Source: Collybia mongolica (Eukaryota; Basidiomycota; Agaricomycetes; Agaricales; Clitocybaceae). Taken from it: a DNA stretch of 64,000 nt. The stretch spans positions 248,001 through 312,000 of the forward strand of contig JAAXNY010000008.1 in assembly GCA_013420905.1 (NCBI GenBank), written 5' to 3'. Of the stretch, positions 35,100 to 48,066 are shown piece after piece. Both the position numbers and the translations under genes were made by a program. The notes below the pieces were generated by a model. That model worked only from the letters and a program-made list of their open reading frames with translations, was not told where the DNA came from and did no database searches. Each line of letters starts with the position of its first letter. Position 1 is the stretch's first letter.

Positions 35100-38084
35100 A
35101 GGATTGTAGTATCATTTGAGCTCTTTTTAAATGGTTTTTGGGTTCCCATGTGTTGTGAGCTGATGAGTAACCTTTCTATTTCACAAGGTATTGGAAGCCT
35201 CGGCCTCGTTGTTGGTGATTGATAGTTCCTTCTACTTTGTACTCTTCATTTGATCCACGAGGTCTGGTGGAGGTTCTAAGAAGTTGGGTCCGTGGGTGTC
35301 AGTTTCCTTGTATGGTGTAAGAAGAAAGGCATGAAACACGGGGTGGATCTTCCATTGTGATGGAAGTTTCAGTTTGTATGTTACTGGTCTGCAGACTTCT
35401 TGGATCTCAAAGGGTCCTTCTCGTTTTGGTGCTAATTTCTTTGAAGGATAGGGGATTCAAAGGTTTGTTCCTTCTAACCAAACATGTTCTCCTTGTTTGA
35501 ATGGAGTGAAACCTCGTGTTGTCCTTTCTGCAACTTTTCTTCTTGCCAAGTCGTGTGCTGCCATGGCTTCTTCTCTTGCTTTATTGAGTTTGATCATCCA
35601 TTGCTCCATACTTGGAATGTTTGTCTTCTGGAATGCTGATGGAATTGCCTGTGGTTCGTATCCCATCATAAGGAAGAATGGGGATCTTTTTGTTGTGGAG
35701 CGTGTTCTTTGATTATGCATGAATTCTGCAATTGGGTTAAGATCCTTCCATATTGCTGGGTTGTTCTGGCAGAACATGCGGAAATAGATTTCAAGCTCTT
35801 GATTTAATCGTTCTGTTTCTCCATCCGTTTGTGGGTGATATGCCGTGCTCATTACAAGCTTGATTCCAAGGAGTTTTCCTAGTTCTTTGAAGACTTTTGC
35901 CACAAATTGAGGGCCTCAATCAGATAAGAAGGTAGTCCAAATCTTTTGTAGACATGTTCCAGGTAAAGGTTTGCTGTTCCTAGAGCATCAATTGTTTTGG
36001 TGCAAGGGATAGAAATTACCCCCTTTGTAAGGCCATGATCTACCATGACCATGAGACTGTCTTTTCCATCATTTTCTGGGAGGTCTGTGACAAAGTTGGC
36101 TGTGACAAATGAGAAAGGGCATGGTTCTCCATTTGTTGCAATCGGTATTAACCCTGGTCTTGTTGGGTGCGTGTTGACTTTCATTTGTTGGCATGTAGCG
36201 CAGCCATCAACGTAATTCTTTATGAATACTCCCATTCCTGGCCACCAGTATTCTCAACTGATCAATTCTTGTGTTTTATATTGGCCTGGGTGTCCTCCTG
36301 GTTTTGTGTCATGATATCTTCATACTATTTCTCGTCGCAATTTTGCATCTGGTCCCACATAACATCTGTTCTTGAAAAACAGAAGTCCGTCTTCGAATTT
36401 CCAATCAGACAGGTTTGATTTGATTGGTGGTGTTCCTGTTTCTTTTAACGCTTCAATTGATTTTGTGAACAACTCATCTTCTTCAATTGATATCTTTAGG
36501 TCTTCTTGTAAACCTATATCAATCATTTTGATAAAAATGTCATCTGGTAAAAGGATCCGGTCTTCGTTGTCTGTGTCTTCTGTACTGACATAGTCTGATC
36601 TTCTTGATAGAGCATCAGACTGTATCATTTGTGTTCCAGGTGTGTGTACAAGTTTCAGATCAAACTGTGACAGAAACAGGCTCCATCCTGCTTGTTGTCA
36701 GTTCAACTTTTGTGCCGTTTGGAAGTACGTCAGGTTCTTGTGATCTGACAGAATCACTGTGGGGAATTGTGATCCTTTGAGGTAATGTCTCCATGTTTTC
36801 AAGGCTCGAATGATGCCTAGTAATTCTCTGTTGTAGATTTTGTAGTTTCTTTCTGTTTCCGTAAATGAGTGTGAGATGTATCCGCATGGATGCCATTCTC
36901 TGTTGTCATTTTGTTGTCATAGTACCACGCCTGTGGCCCATTTTGAAGCATCTGATTCGATGTGGAATGGCTTGTTCTTGTCTGGCATCATGAGGACAGG
37001 TGATTTCAAAAATTTCTGTTTTAATCCGTCGAATGCTTCCTGACAATCTTGAGTCCACTTCCATTCAATGTCTTTTCTTGTCAGATTTGTCAATGGTCTG
37101 CTAAGTTCAGCGTAGTGTCCAATGAACTTTTGGTAAAAGTTTGCAAATCTGAGGAATGATTGGACTTGTTTCACTGTTGTTGGGGCTGGCCAATCTGCAA
37201 TTCCTGCCAATTTTGTTGGTTCCATACCTATTTCATTTTCTCTGATGACTAGTCCAAGGTATTCAAGTTCTGTGGCTTTGAATATGCATTTGTCCAGATT
37301 CAGGTACAAGTCGTTTTCCTTCAGTTTATCCAGGACCTTCAGGGTCTTTCTTCATAGATTGTCGATGTTGTCGGAGGAAATCAGGATGTTGTCCATGTAG
37401 ATCAGGATCCATCCTTCATCAATTTCTATCATGTAGATGTCATTCATCATGTTCTGGAATGTCGCTGGTGAATTGCATAAGCCAAAAAACATAACAAGGG
37501 GTTTGAACAATCCCCTGTTAGTTTTGAATGCTGCTTTCCATTCATCGCCTTCTTTGATCCAAACATTGTTGTATCCCCATTGTAGGTCCAATTTCATGAA
37601 ATATTTGGCCCCTTTCAGTTTGTCAAGAAGCTCCCCTACAAGTGGTAAAGGGTATGCATTCTTTATCATTCCTTCATTTAGTCTCCTGTAATCCTGAGTT
37701 GGTTGAAGTTTTGCTGAGTCTTTCTTTGATACAAAGAAGAAGGGTGATGCCTGTGGGGATTTCAATGGTCTGATGTATCCTTTTTGCATGTTTTCATCAA
37801 TGAATTCATCCAGTTTTCCTTGTTCCGCCAGGCTAATGGGATAGATTTTACAATCCTTTGGGATGAAGTCAGGTTTTAGATCTATTGCATGGTCCCATGA
37901 TCATTGTGTTGGCATTCTTTCCGAGTTTGTTTTGTCAAATAGTGACGCATATTCTTGATAGAATTCTGGTAGTGTCTTCTTTGGTTTCTGATCTTCGATT
38001 TCTGCCTTGTGTTCTAGTTCCTGTGATATTGATGTCTTTGCCCTTATCCAAATGGACTTGAGGTAGAGGGCCATTACTGGCAGA
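35100..38084 (-). pseudogene. Gypsy-1 (chromovirus) pol remnant
   Basis: In minus-strand order: a pre-RT segment (LYLPVMALYLKSIWIRAK, 38089-37901); RT ([30 protein letters not shown]) with the catalytic box read as YMDN rather than YxDD; RNase H (ESDASKWATGVVL, near 36950); the integrase zinc region (CATCQQMK, 36190) and core (VTDLPEND, AYHPQTDGETERLNQ); and a chromodomain-like stretch near 35290-35130 ([19 protein letters not shown]). Several frameshifts and stops break it, and the 5' part with protease and the 5' LTR is cut off by copy B of the TIR element. Non-functional. Confidence 0.88.
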
Positions 38085-38086
38085 TA

Positions 38087-41000
38087 CAAGTCCTTATGTT
38101 TTTTTTTTTGATTAACTTTTCTTTACATTTCTAGAACCAGGTTGTTGCAATAGAACTAGCTATCCAGAATCTCTTCAACTTTATATTACTTTTTTTTGTT
38201 GATAAGTTTGGTTCTGGAACACTTGTCAGGCATTGTCCTAGAATTAGATTGTAGGGTACAGGGAGTAGCTTGACATCATGGAAGGCCTGATGGATACACA
38301 ACATGAAGATGTAATATGGCCACACATTTGAGCTTGCCAAATACTTGTTGCACTTCTGTAAGGGGTCATGTTGCCAAGAGGCTCAGACAGGGAGCAGTAT
38401 ACACAGTATGAATAACCATGCAGGGAAGGGATGAGCATAGAGCACTAGAGGCTTGACTATGAGTAGAGAACACAGCCCAAGTCTATTGCAAAGGTGCCCT
38501 TCCATGAAGAGGAAGGGGCACCTTATATACAGTACATTGTACCTATGTCTCAAATAACAACAGAATCTGATATCAGTAACTCTACTGATGTAACAATACA
38601 TCTGTGATATGTTAGTCCAGAGTAAACTACTATCTGTCAAGGGGTTAAAGCAGTGTGTATCAGAATAATAGATATAACAGTGAGGCTATGCAAGCTGTGC
38701 AATAGTGATTCTGATGGCTAGATGTGGACAAACAAGTGATCCCCTTACAACTTCACCCATATCCATGGTTATGCCAATAGAAGTTGGTGTTTATAGATCC
38801 TATACAAATATCCACCAATAAAAGGTAACAATATATATCTAGGCATTTTCCTTAAAAACAAGTCAGCTGGTAAAGTGGGGACTCAGACTCTCAGAGATGG
38901 ACTATGTGAAAAAATTAACAAACTTGGAAATGTAGATCCATATTTGTATATTCCAAATATACAACCAACTCAGTAGCTTCTCTGGGGACTTTATGCTGAG
39001 CTATATGGGCCACACAGACCACACAGACAAATGCAGGTGTCTACAGTCTGAGCTCAGACTCTGTTTGGCAGGGAGCCCTGCTTAATTGGCAGTCTGCATC
39101 TGAGCCAAGTCAAAGCTAAGTCCATAAATCCACACTGTTACTTGGATGCTCAGACCCAGTTTGGAACAACTCCTCATGAAGTCCATGCAGACTGTCCAGA
39201 TTGCTTACTTAATCATAGTTACCATTGCTTATTTGATGCACAAAAATGCAATATTTTGGAGAGTCAAATACAAGGCCTCAAGGTTACATGTCATGTGCAT
39301 AAAGCATGCAGATTAACCATTTGGTAAGTCCAAGGTGCTTGTTTTTATAATGACCCCTGCTGCCTACTCTTGGCCATTACTGGCAATGGCTGAATATTGT
39401 TGATAGGTGCCACATCACCTGTCAGCCTTGTTGACAATCTATACCACTACATCCCCAGCTGCCCCTCCCATCACCTCCCTGCCATATGATTGTGCACAAT
39501 ACTGCCAAGTACAATGCCAGGTCCCACTGCCATGGATACCACCACCCTCTCTCATACCCACCCCTCTCAGTGAAAATAACAACTGCAAAATCACAACAAT
39601 AAGAGCTGCAGCAAGAACTACAGAGGCACCTGTCATATTACCAGTGACTGCCTGACCACATCTGCTAGTGAGCAGCTAGCATGGTGGACATGGATGGTGC
39701 AGTGGTGTATTCCATATGGTAGAACCATCACCTGGTGGGTGGGTGTGCACCCCTGGATGTGCTGTCTAGACCAAGTAGTGCCAATCACCCCTGTGCCCAA
39801 ACCAGATGTGTGTAAGGTGAGTGCATATGTGCCTCACATCTAGTTGCTCAGATATACCTTGTTCTATTGTATATGCACCTATATGCTGCTGTATACCTTG
39901 AGACTACCTTGGTGTAATTCTATCTACCTTGTAATATGTTCTTATTCCTTTAACAAATATTAGTTTGCTTCTTACTAATATTTTACCCCTGTACTATTTG
40001 TATAGCTCTAGTAGGCTGATATAGACTTCTGGTACACCCACAGTATTTATCCAATGTACCTATTTATAGATTGGACTACCCAATTGTGAAACTTAAACTA
40101 ATTGTTTAAATTTTAAGACAATTAATAAACAAAGAATATACCAAATAGTTAAATCACTAAGGAAGTAATATTGATCCAAATGCCTACTTGGGTGGAGTGG
40201 GCCAACACACTGTGTGGCTCCATTCCACATTCAGGAAGTTGTAAATGAGTAGAAACAATATAGATGATAGTTTATAGAGGTCATGTGACCATGGGAAAAT
40301 GTTACCAAGTAAACAAGCAATACCTGTGCACAAAACCCAATGCCATAGCTTGCCTGGTTATGGAAAAAACACAAAAACCATCAGAACTAACTTTTCTCAG
40401 AATCATGGACACTAATAAGCATTCAGATTGTTGTCATGTATTTGGTATACTTATATGGTGGAATAGATCATGTGACATGTGCCAATAAATAGAGAAATCA
40501 ATCTAATTTGTATTTCAGGTAAATATAGTAGTAGTTGTTGATTATTCCAATGTTTAGTGTAATTTCCCACAAGGGTCATGTTTGGTAAGGGTCATTGTTG
40601 TTATAAGATGTTTGTTCACCCCTGACATAATACACAGACCTTCAAAACTAGCTGAATCTGGACATTTCTAAAATTTCGCTCAAAATGGACTGTGGGAAAA
40701 ATATGCTCAACAAGGAAATTGTAGAGCCATGTTTGTACATTCCAAACATATAAAAACAAAGTTAATGGCTTTACTGGTTATGGAGAAAAACACAAAATAA
40801 ATTTTGAAACACAACACTCTGAAATATTAGATATGCATAATTTTGATGGCATCATCAAAGGCATTATGTAAGCATCCCAAATAAATGCAAATTATGTCAC
40901 AACACTTTGTATTTGTGGAGAAATGCTGTAAAAAGCTATAAGAGAAGAAAAATCCCATTATGGAAATATTTTCCCGCGGTGTTGAAATATGAATCAATGA

Positions 41001-42683
41001 ATGAATGAATCAATCAACTTTTTGCCCAAAAACTGGGTTGATAAAGAACTTGTAATAATAGAAACAAGTTCCCATAGTATTGAAATGTATACCAACCATT
41101 CAACATTTAACATTTTATTTCTAGCCTTGCATCCTGGGTTAATGAAAAACTTATCAGATATGCTAAAAATAGAAATATCATCATCAAAGACAAAGTTCAA
41201 ACAAATGTACATATGTCTGTTAAGTGTTTTTTGTTGTATTATCACATACTATATTTAACCATATTTATATAGCTAGCCATTGTCAAGATATTGAGCATTA
41301 TAGATTCCAGGAGCATCCACATTGACTTGTTTGGCTATGCTTATGGCCAAGTAATATATAAATGTGATATTAAAATAGATATAATAAGAGATTATAATCA
41401 AATTTGGAAAGGCAAACAAATATAAATATACATTTCCTGGTGTACCCCCTCCATAGGTCTAGGGGTAGTAGCAATTTCAATTGTTTCTGTTAGCCTTGTA
41501 TTTGCTGAGATATGCATCATCTATATTGTGGGAATTTCATTAATATTGTTTGTTTGACCAGATGTTGGCAAAGTAATATACAGATGATATTCATTTGTAA
41601 TATGTAGTAAAAAGGTTGTTGTTGATAATGAGATTTGGAAGGGTACAAACAACTACAAACACATATAAATAAACACATCATGTATTCCTTTACAATGTCT
41701 AGTAGTAGCATGTCCATCAGCTTTGTATTTGCTGAGATAAGTATCATCTATATTGTGGGAATTTCTTTGATATTATTGTTTGTTTGGCCAGATGTGATGA
41801 AGTGATATACAGACAGTATTCATTTGTAATATGTAGCAAGAAAATTGTTGTTGATGAGGTTTATAAAAATAAAAACAAATACAAACACTTACAAACATAT
41901 ACATGAGGTACTACTTCACCATATCTAACACTAGCAATTTAAATTATATCCATAGGCCTTGTTGTTGTTGAGATATGCAATGATTTATATTGTGGGAACT
42001 TTGATGGTATTGTTTGTTTGGCTAGCTGTGGCAAAGTCATATACAAACTTGATATTCATTTGTAACATGCTTGTAGTGAGAGAGCTGCTTTTGATCATGA
42101 TGTTTGAAGGTGAACAAACAAAAACAAATACATACAAATATACCAATTGGGTAGCCCTTCACCAAATCTAGTGATAGCAATTTAAATTGCATCCATAGGT
42201 CTTGTCATTGTTGAGATATTCAATGTTTTGTAGTGTGGGAAAAGTTTGGTCCAAAGCGGAAGAAGCCTCTTGTAATCGTGCTTACGTTTGTCAACTATGC
42301 TGTTAGAGCTAACAGCGTAGTTGACAAACGTAAGCATGATTATGCAGTGGACAGTTATTAATTAATTCTTGAGATATCCCAACACAAGACCAATCAACTC
42401 TTAAATTATGGTATTGAATGCAGCTTATGTTAGCTGTTGCCTTTTTTGCTCGAAATCCGCGCATCGGCTAATATTGATTCCCACAGTTAGAAAAATATTT
42501 CCACGACTACAAAGTGTTACTGATGTACTTCAAAATGTTTACTGATCATGTTCTAATGAATTCTCGGAACACTTCAAAATTACTAACTGTGGGAAAAACA
42601 ACACTGGATCTTGTTGGGTACGCTGAATTTTCCTCGCAAACCCAGGATGATGAACGAGTTACTTATGTAAACATAAGGACTTG
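38087..42683 (-). mobile_element. Unclassified TIR element, copy B (4.6 kb), inserted in Gypsy-1
   Basis: Same 4,597-bp length and termini as copy A, in opposite orientation and flanked by TA (38085-38086, 42684-42685). It interrupts the Gypsy-1 polyprotein. To the right the flank (AATAAATAATAC...) shows no Gypsy coding sequence, so the rest of Gypsy-1 was lost or moved. No transposase seen. Confidence 0.7.
42273..42342. repeat. 70-bp palindrome, right-arm copy
   Basis: Mirror copy of the hairpin at 26488-26557. Confidence 0.9.
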
Positions 42684-42685
42684 TA

Positions 42686-43841
42686 ATAAATAATACAAAC
42701 CCTCCTTGCATTACAAGAGTATCATGAGTATCCCTCCTCTAAGTGTGGCTAGGGGCCTGGGAGTACCTGTCATGGTTGCCAGGTTTCCCTTTGGGAAGGT
42801 AGCTCACCCCCTTTTTTTTTAAGTGTGGTATTATAGTCCCCTGGGGCTGGGCCCTATTGGGGATGTTACATTTCTATGTAGGTAGATACTTGAGGCCCAA
42901 AGCCTCAGGTGCACCGCTTGTCCCTGCCATGCACCATAGACGGCCCACTCCCAGTGGCATCCCCCTATCAGCCCGGCACAGAAACACCATTTTGGTGGGC
43001 AGCTTGCTCTGCAGTTGCCTCCTGTACCCCTCTCTGGCTTCTCCTCCTCCCTTCATAGTCTTGAGTTCACTCCAAGGTACTGACCACAACTGCCCTTGGG
43101 GCCACAATACAGTAGCTCACCCCCTTACTAGCACAATACAGGCTAAGTTGGGGCAGGCTGCAGCCTGCTCTCCTTGGGTGGTGAGCTGCTCTGAGGGATT
43201 TGATCCCCTAGTGCCCAATCGGGTGCATGATTTTGGCCCATACAAGCTCAAGGCCACCACACCATAGAACTCTTTCTTGGAGTGTCCATATGCCTTAAAT
43301 AATGGCTTATGATTGTGTCCAGTTCTTGATCCTGAGTAGTCCACTGCATCTGTATTATGTACAGTGGTATACAAAACCTTGAGGGAAAAAAAAGGGAAAG
43401 CCCAGGTGGTTTGAATCCAGTTCAGAATTATCCACTTAAAAGTGGGAAAACACTTCTCCCATTCTTTGGATGCATGAAAATCCCCCCACTCTAAAGCATT
43501 TCCTTGAAGGACAAAAGTCAACTTAGGCTGAGATTATCCCTTAGGGTTGGGAAAATAAAACCCCCATTTCAGTCCTTAAATTCCAGAAAATCACACACAA
43601 AAACACCTTATCTTTTGGATGAAGTTCATACCCTTCTACTGGATCAAAAACATCCCACATATTTCATCCTTTTGTGAGATTAAATTCCATCCAATTAATA
43701 GATAAAAATGTCAACATATATTACAAATGAAATTCACCCCCTGGATGGCTGAAAAGTAAGGTATGAAATTTCATCCAAAATTCATCTGGCCTTAATTCAC
43801 CCATTTAAAGTAGGAAATTAGGGTTTCCACAGTTAAATGTT
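42686..43841. mobile_element. Unassigned repeat sequence leading into CACTA-2 subterminal region
   Basis: 42686-43550 has no recognised gene; a minus-strand frame (43521-43117) shows no family. From about 43560 the sequence has ATTTCATCC / GGATGAAAT motifs like those inside both ends of the CACTA-like element at 20681-24255. I read 43560-43857 plus 51457-51485 as the right end of a second CACTA-like element, split by the LINE. Its left end was not found. Confidence 0.55.
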
Positions 43842-44207
43842 TGAAAACCCCCCCTTCTTTTTTTTTTTTTTTTTTTTTTGTTCAACATTTTATATACCAA
43901 CTGTACATAATACATGTGCTGGTCACTACAAGTAGTAATTGGGCAAGGGGGGAGAGGGGGGCAGGAGACAAAGCGCTGCAGGGCTAGGGTGCTCGCCTGA
44001 CCGGGGTCGGACTAGTGAATGGAGCCAGAGCTCGTTATACACAGGCCGGAAGGGCCAATCTACGCCAGGGGGTGGGCCCCCTGCTGCGGCGCTCCGCAGC
44101 AGGTGGTGGCTTCAAGTCCACTGATTATCCAGGTTCGCATGTTCGGGCAGGGAGCACCCTATAGCCGTTACTTAGAACACTGAGTACCGCCCCTAGCCTG
44201 TTTAGGA

Positions 44208-47200
44208 CTAGGGAACATCAAATGCAAATGCATTTTTGTTCTCCGAGAGGAATTCAACCAGGCACGCATAGTGCAGCTGGCAGCTGGGCTTGTCTTCCCG
44301 TCCGTGCTGTGGACAGTTGAATAGGACGTGTTGTACGGTTTCCAAGGGAGCACCGCACCTACAGGAGACAGATTCTTCCTTGAAGAATCGCGATCGGAAC
44401 GCCCCAATTGGAGCGTGTCCGGTGATGCATTGCACCAAGCGGGCGGTCAGAGCATGGCTGTGACCAGTCTTGCGCATCCACGGCCCATTGTTTACATGGG
44501 TCGGAGTGAGCGGGGTGTCCTTTTTCGCATAGAGCGTCAGGAAATTGGAGCCAATGTACTTCTTGGACTGGAAGAGAGACTTCCAGCCGTCAAGCATGCG
44601 TGTAACTGCTTCGTGTCATGCAAAGTCAGCGGATATAACCAGCGCTCCACCTGCCTCAACACGAGTTGAGACGGCGCTGATGTGTGCCAGTTGGTGGTCT
44701 TCAATCTCCACACCACTTGTAATATGGTGGAGGTGAATCTTGTGGATGGCGTGGAGCTGCAGCCAAGGCAGCAGCACATCGCACACTTTGAGGGCTGATG
44801 CTTGACCTGAATGGTGCGACGCATCGAGGGAACACTTGAGGACGTTGATGGAGTCGGAGAAGATATGGACATCATGGATGTCTTCTAGTCCAATGTCAAC
44901 TGCCTGTTGGGCGCCTTCCACAATCACTTGCAGCTCGGCGTCATCAGACGTAGATAGGCTGGTAGCAAACCAGTCCTCATATAGGTCTCCATTGTGCCAG
45001 ACGCAGTACACCACGACTGACTGCATGGGAGGAGGGGGGGTGGATGCATCAGTGATGATGCAGATGCTCCATGGGGAATGAGAGGCCTCATCGACAGCGC
45101 TCTTCAGTGATGTGATGCAGTCTTTCATGAATTCCTCGCAGTGATCACTGCCCTTAGGTGGGGGAGTGACAATGTTGTAGACAATGCAACCAGGGAACAG
45201 GTCCTTGGGGCGCATGCCTGGTTGGTTGAGTGGGTGGACAGGGTCCAGATCCAGGGAAGAGAGGCCAAGGTTAGACCAGGCCTCTACAATGGGCGATACC
45301 AGTTTACCAAGCCTACGGCTTGGGTTGTGGGCATTGAGGGTCTCGACAGAGAATTTGTGGTTCCCATCAATGAGGCGTCGAAAGGCATGTGAGGCCTAAA
45401 GCACACGGGAGTGGACATGACTCCTTTCCACCAGCTTTCTGACATGGAGGTGGATAGGGGGTATGCCTGCGAGGGTCTCGCCAGCCCTGTTTGGGGATGT
45501 CTTGAAGGCGCCAGTGATCCAAAGGCATGCTCGTCTTTGCATCTTCCGGAGGTTATCAAGAGGGCCTGCCATGCGGGCCCCTTCGTACATCCAAAGCCTG
45601 CTCCCATATGTAGCGATGGGAAGAACACAGGCTCGGTATAGCATTCATTTGTGCTTGGGCCTAAGTCCGCGCACCGTGTTGCCAAGGGAGAGCATAGCCT
45701 TTACAGAGGTGAGGGCTTTGTTTGTGTATCGTTTGACGTGCTCTCTGAATGTGAGGGGACAGTCAAAGAAGAATCCGAGGTAGCGCCAAATGGTGCCAGG
45801 GCGGAGGGGGGTGTCCCCAGTATATGGGGCATAGCCAAGGTCGATATCAGGGTTGATATCGCTGTGTTTTTGAGAGAAGTGGAATCCCTCTGACTTGCTG
45901 TGTTCAAGAACCAAACCCATAGCCTGGGTGAGCTCAAATATGACTTTGTAGGCTCCTTTGAGCTTAACAAGGTTCTGTTCGAATGTGTCTGACTGCACTA
46001 TAATGGTGCCATCATCCACATAGGAAATTAGTGAAGCTATGCGGACCCTCCGTTCAAATTCCTTGAGGAGGGGTGCGAGGCATAGGGCAGAGAGGATGGG
46101 GGACATGGCGGAGCCCTGTCCCAGACCCACGCTGGATGGGAAGAGCGGGGACAATTCGTTGTCCCATGCGTATCTAGTATGACAATCAATGAGGTATGAC
46201 CTGAAGAACGCAACCACTTCTGGTGTGAATCCCTGTCTCTCGAGGATGTGTAAGAGGACCTCGTGGTTTATGGATGGGAAGAACTGAGCTAGGTCGAAAG
46301 CAACGACGCTCGTCTTGAGTTTGGCACGCCATCCTGAGCGGACAACGTGTGTGAGAAAGCAGCCAGCATCCTCGGTGGAGTTCTGACGGACTCCTCTGAA
46401 CTGATTGGGGTGGAGTACACCATGTTGAGCAGCTTCAAACTGCATCCTGGTGGACAACATTTTCTCTAGAAGTTTGCCCAGTGTGTTCAATAGAACTATT
46501 GGGCAAAACGACTTGGGAGTGTCATACAATGGTTTACCTGGCTTGGGTATGACCACTGTAATGGATGCTTTAAACTTGGCAGGCCAATGGCCTGACGAGA
46601 GGCAAGTGTTTGCAAGCCACAAGAGTAGTTTGCTGCACAGGTCATCTTGGGTGATCCATTTAAGGTGACGCCATGAGATGTGATCCGGTCCAGGGGCGGA
46701 TCGATTCGAGGTGCCTGAAAGGGCATCCGACATCTCAGCAGCAGAGTAAGGGACCCACACCCGCGTTGTGGGTGAGGTCCAAGCGTTGCCCAGCTTGTCA
46801 AGGTCAATTGGCCTATCAATAGCTGAGTTGAAAGTGGAGTGCAATGCATTCCATAGCGACTCTGTGGTGCTGCATGGCACGCCTTGGTACGAGATAGCCT
46901 CGACCGGGGGTGTCTTGCGTGGGCCTACCCAGTCCATGAGATCCATATGGTCTGAGGTTAGTATTAGCAATTTCGTCGATGCGTTCGTCGAAGTGCTTTC
47001 GTTTTGCTCTATGCGTGGCGGCCTTGAAGGCCTTCCAGTCCTCTGGGAGATCAGAGCTCATGGCCTCAGACCTCGTCCGGGCGCAGTCCGAGTCCCACCA
47101 AGACTTAGACCGGGCGCAAGCCCGGTTAGTCTTAGCATGATGGGACCACGCCGTTTCAAAGCCCTTAGCTATTGCCTGAGCAACTAGTTGAGTTTGTTCC

Positions 47201-48036
47201 GCTGATGAGACGTCAGGGATTTGGATGAGCCTGAGAAGTGAACACACTTCTGCGAGGAAAGCGGTCTCTTCTTCGGAGTCGATTTTGATTGACATCTTCC
47301 CTTTGGGGAACTCGACCCTAAGGGGGATGTCTAGGAGTAGAGGAAAGTGATCAGGTTCACCCTTATCACCTATTGTCAGGTCCGCTGTGTAACCCCGGAA
47401 TGCCAGGACAAACACAAGGTCAAGGACTGAGCCGCGCAGGGCCACATTATATGGCCGATGTGTGACCCGCCCCGAGGGGGGGGCAATCCGCTCAAGGCTG
47501 AGGGCAGCCGCACACTCCATGAGCCTGTTGGCCATGGGGTGCTCATGATTGAGGGTAGCATCCCAATGCGCTGAGGGGCAATTAAAATCACCCCCCATAT
47601 AGCTAACATTGGGGAACTCATCCAGGTGGTCTTCGAGGAATCGGACTGCTGATCCATTCTCATCTGAGTAGACATTCATCAAATGCACTGGGCCAAGGTG
47701 CCCTTGAACAGTGATGAGCATGACATCGCGGTGGTTAACGACGTCCGATTGGAGCTTAGGTTTCACTGAGCAGATAGCTCGGTTGACATAGGCCATGACG
47801 CGCGGCCGATCTTCGGCAGCGTCAAACCCTTTGGGGAACATGGGAATCCAGTCTGGGTGGACAGGGGGTCCCCTGATGGGGACCCTGTCTTTTTCAGTCA
47901 AGGAGGCTGTATACCGTACAGTGGCCCATGGCGGCTCCTGCAGGAAGAGAATGTCAGTGACGTCCTTGCGGCGTTCTAACAGGTCAACTGTCCAGTGTCA
48001 TTTGCGCCCAACATTTTGGCAGTAGGTTCTGAGCAT
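44208..48036 (-). pseudogene. LINE ORF2: endonuclease, reverse transcriptase, RNase H
   Basis: It starts at ATG 48036 (MLRTYCQNVGRK, then a TGA), only about 30 bases after the ORF1 stop. The APE-type endonuclease shows LFLQEPPW, GGDFNCPSAHWD, LDLVFV and PDHFPLLLD (47970-47300). RT (46970-45900) shows APGPDHISWRHLK, IPKPGKP, FDLAQFFPSINH, GLGQGSAMSPILSAL and YVDDGTIIV. RNase H (45100-44640) shows ITDAS, AELQVIVEGAQQA and FSDSINVL. The C-terminal zinc motif is CRCGAPLETVQHVLFNC near 44350. Breaks: TGA near 47998, frame changes near 46900 and between 45645 and 45215, and further frame changes down to 44597. Encoded RNase H and this clade of RT fit the fungal Tad1 group. Non-functional. Confidence 0.9.
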
Positions 48037-48066
48037 ATTTACATTACAAGTTGTACTAGACATTAA

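Larger units (their letters stand above)
38056..42685 (-). repeat. Right arm of giant inverted repeat (4,630 bp)
   Basis: Reverse complement of 26145-30774. The outermost bases at its left (38056-38084) are Gypsy-1 coding sequence, which explains the origin of the 29-bp extension found also on the other arm. Confidence 0.95.

Noticed and set aside
43117..43521. Second SINE-like T-arm motif (GGGGATCAAATCCC on the minus strand)
   Set aside because: No A box at a sensible distance and no tail; too weak to report as a feature.
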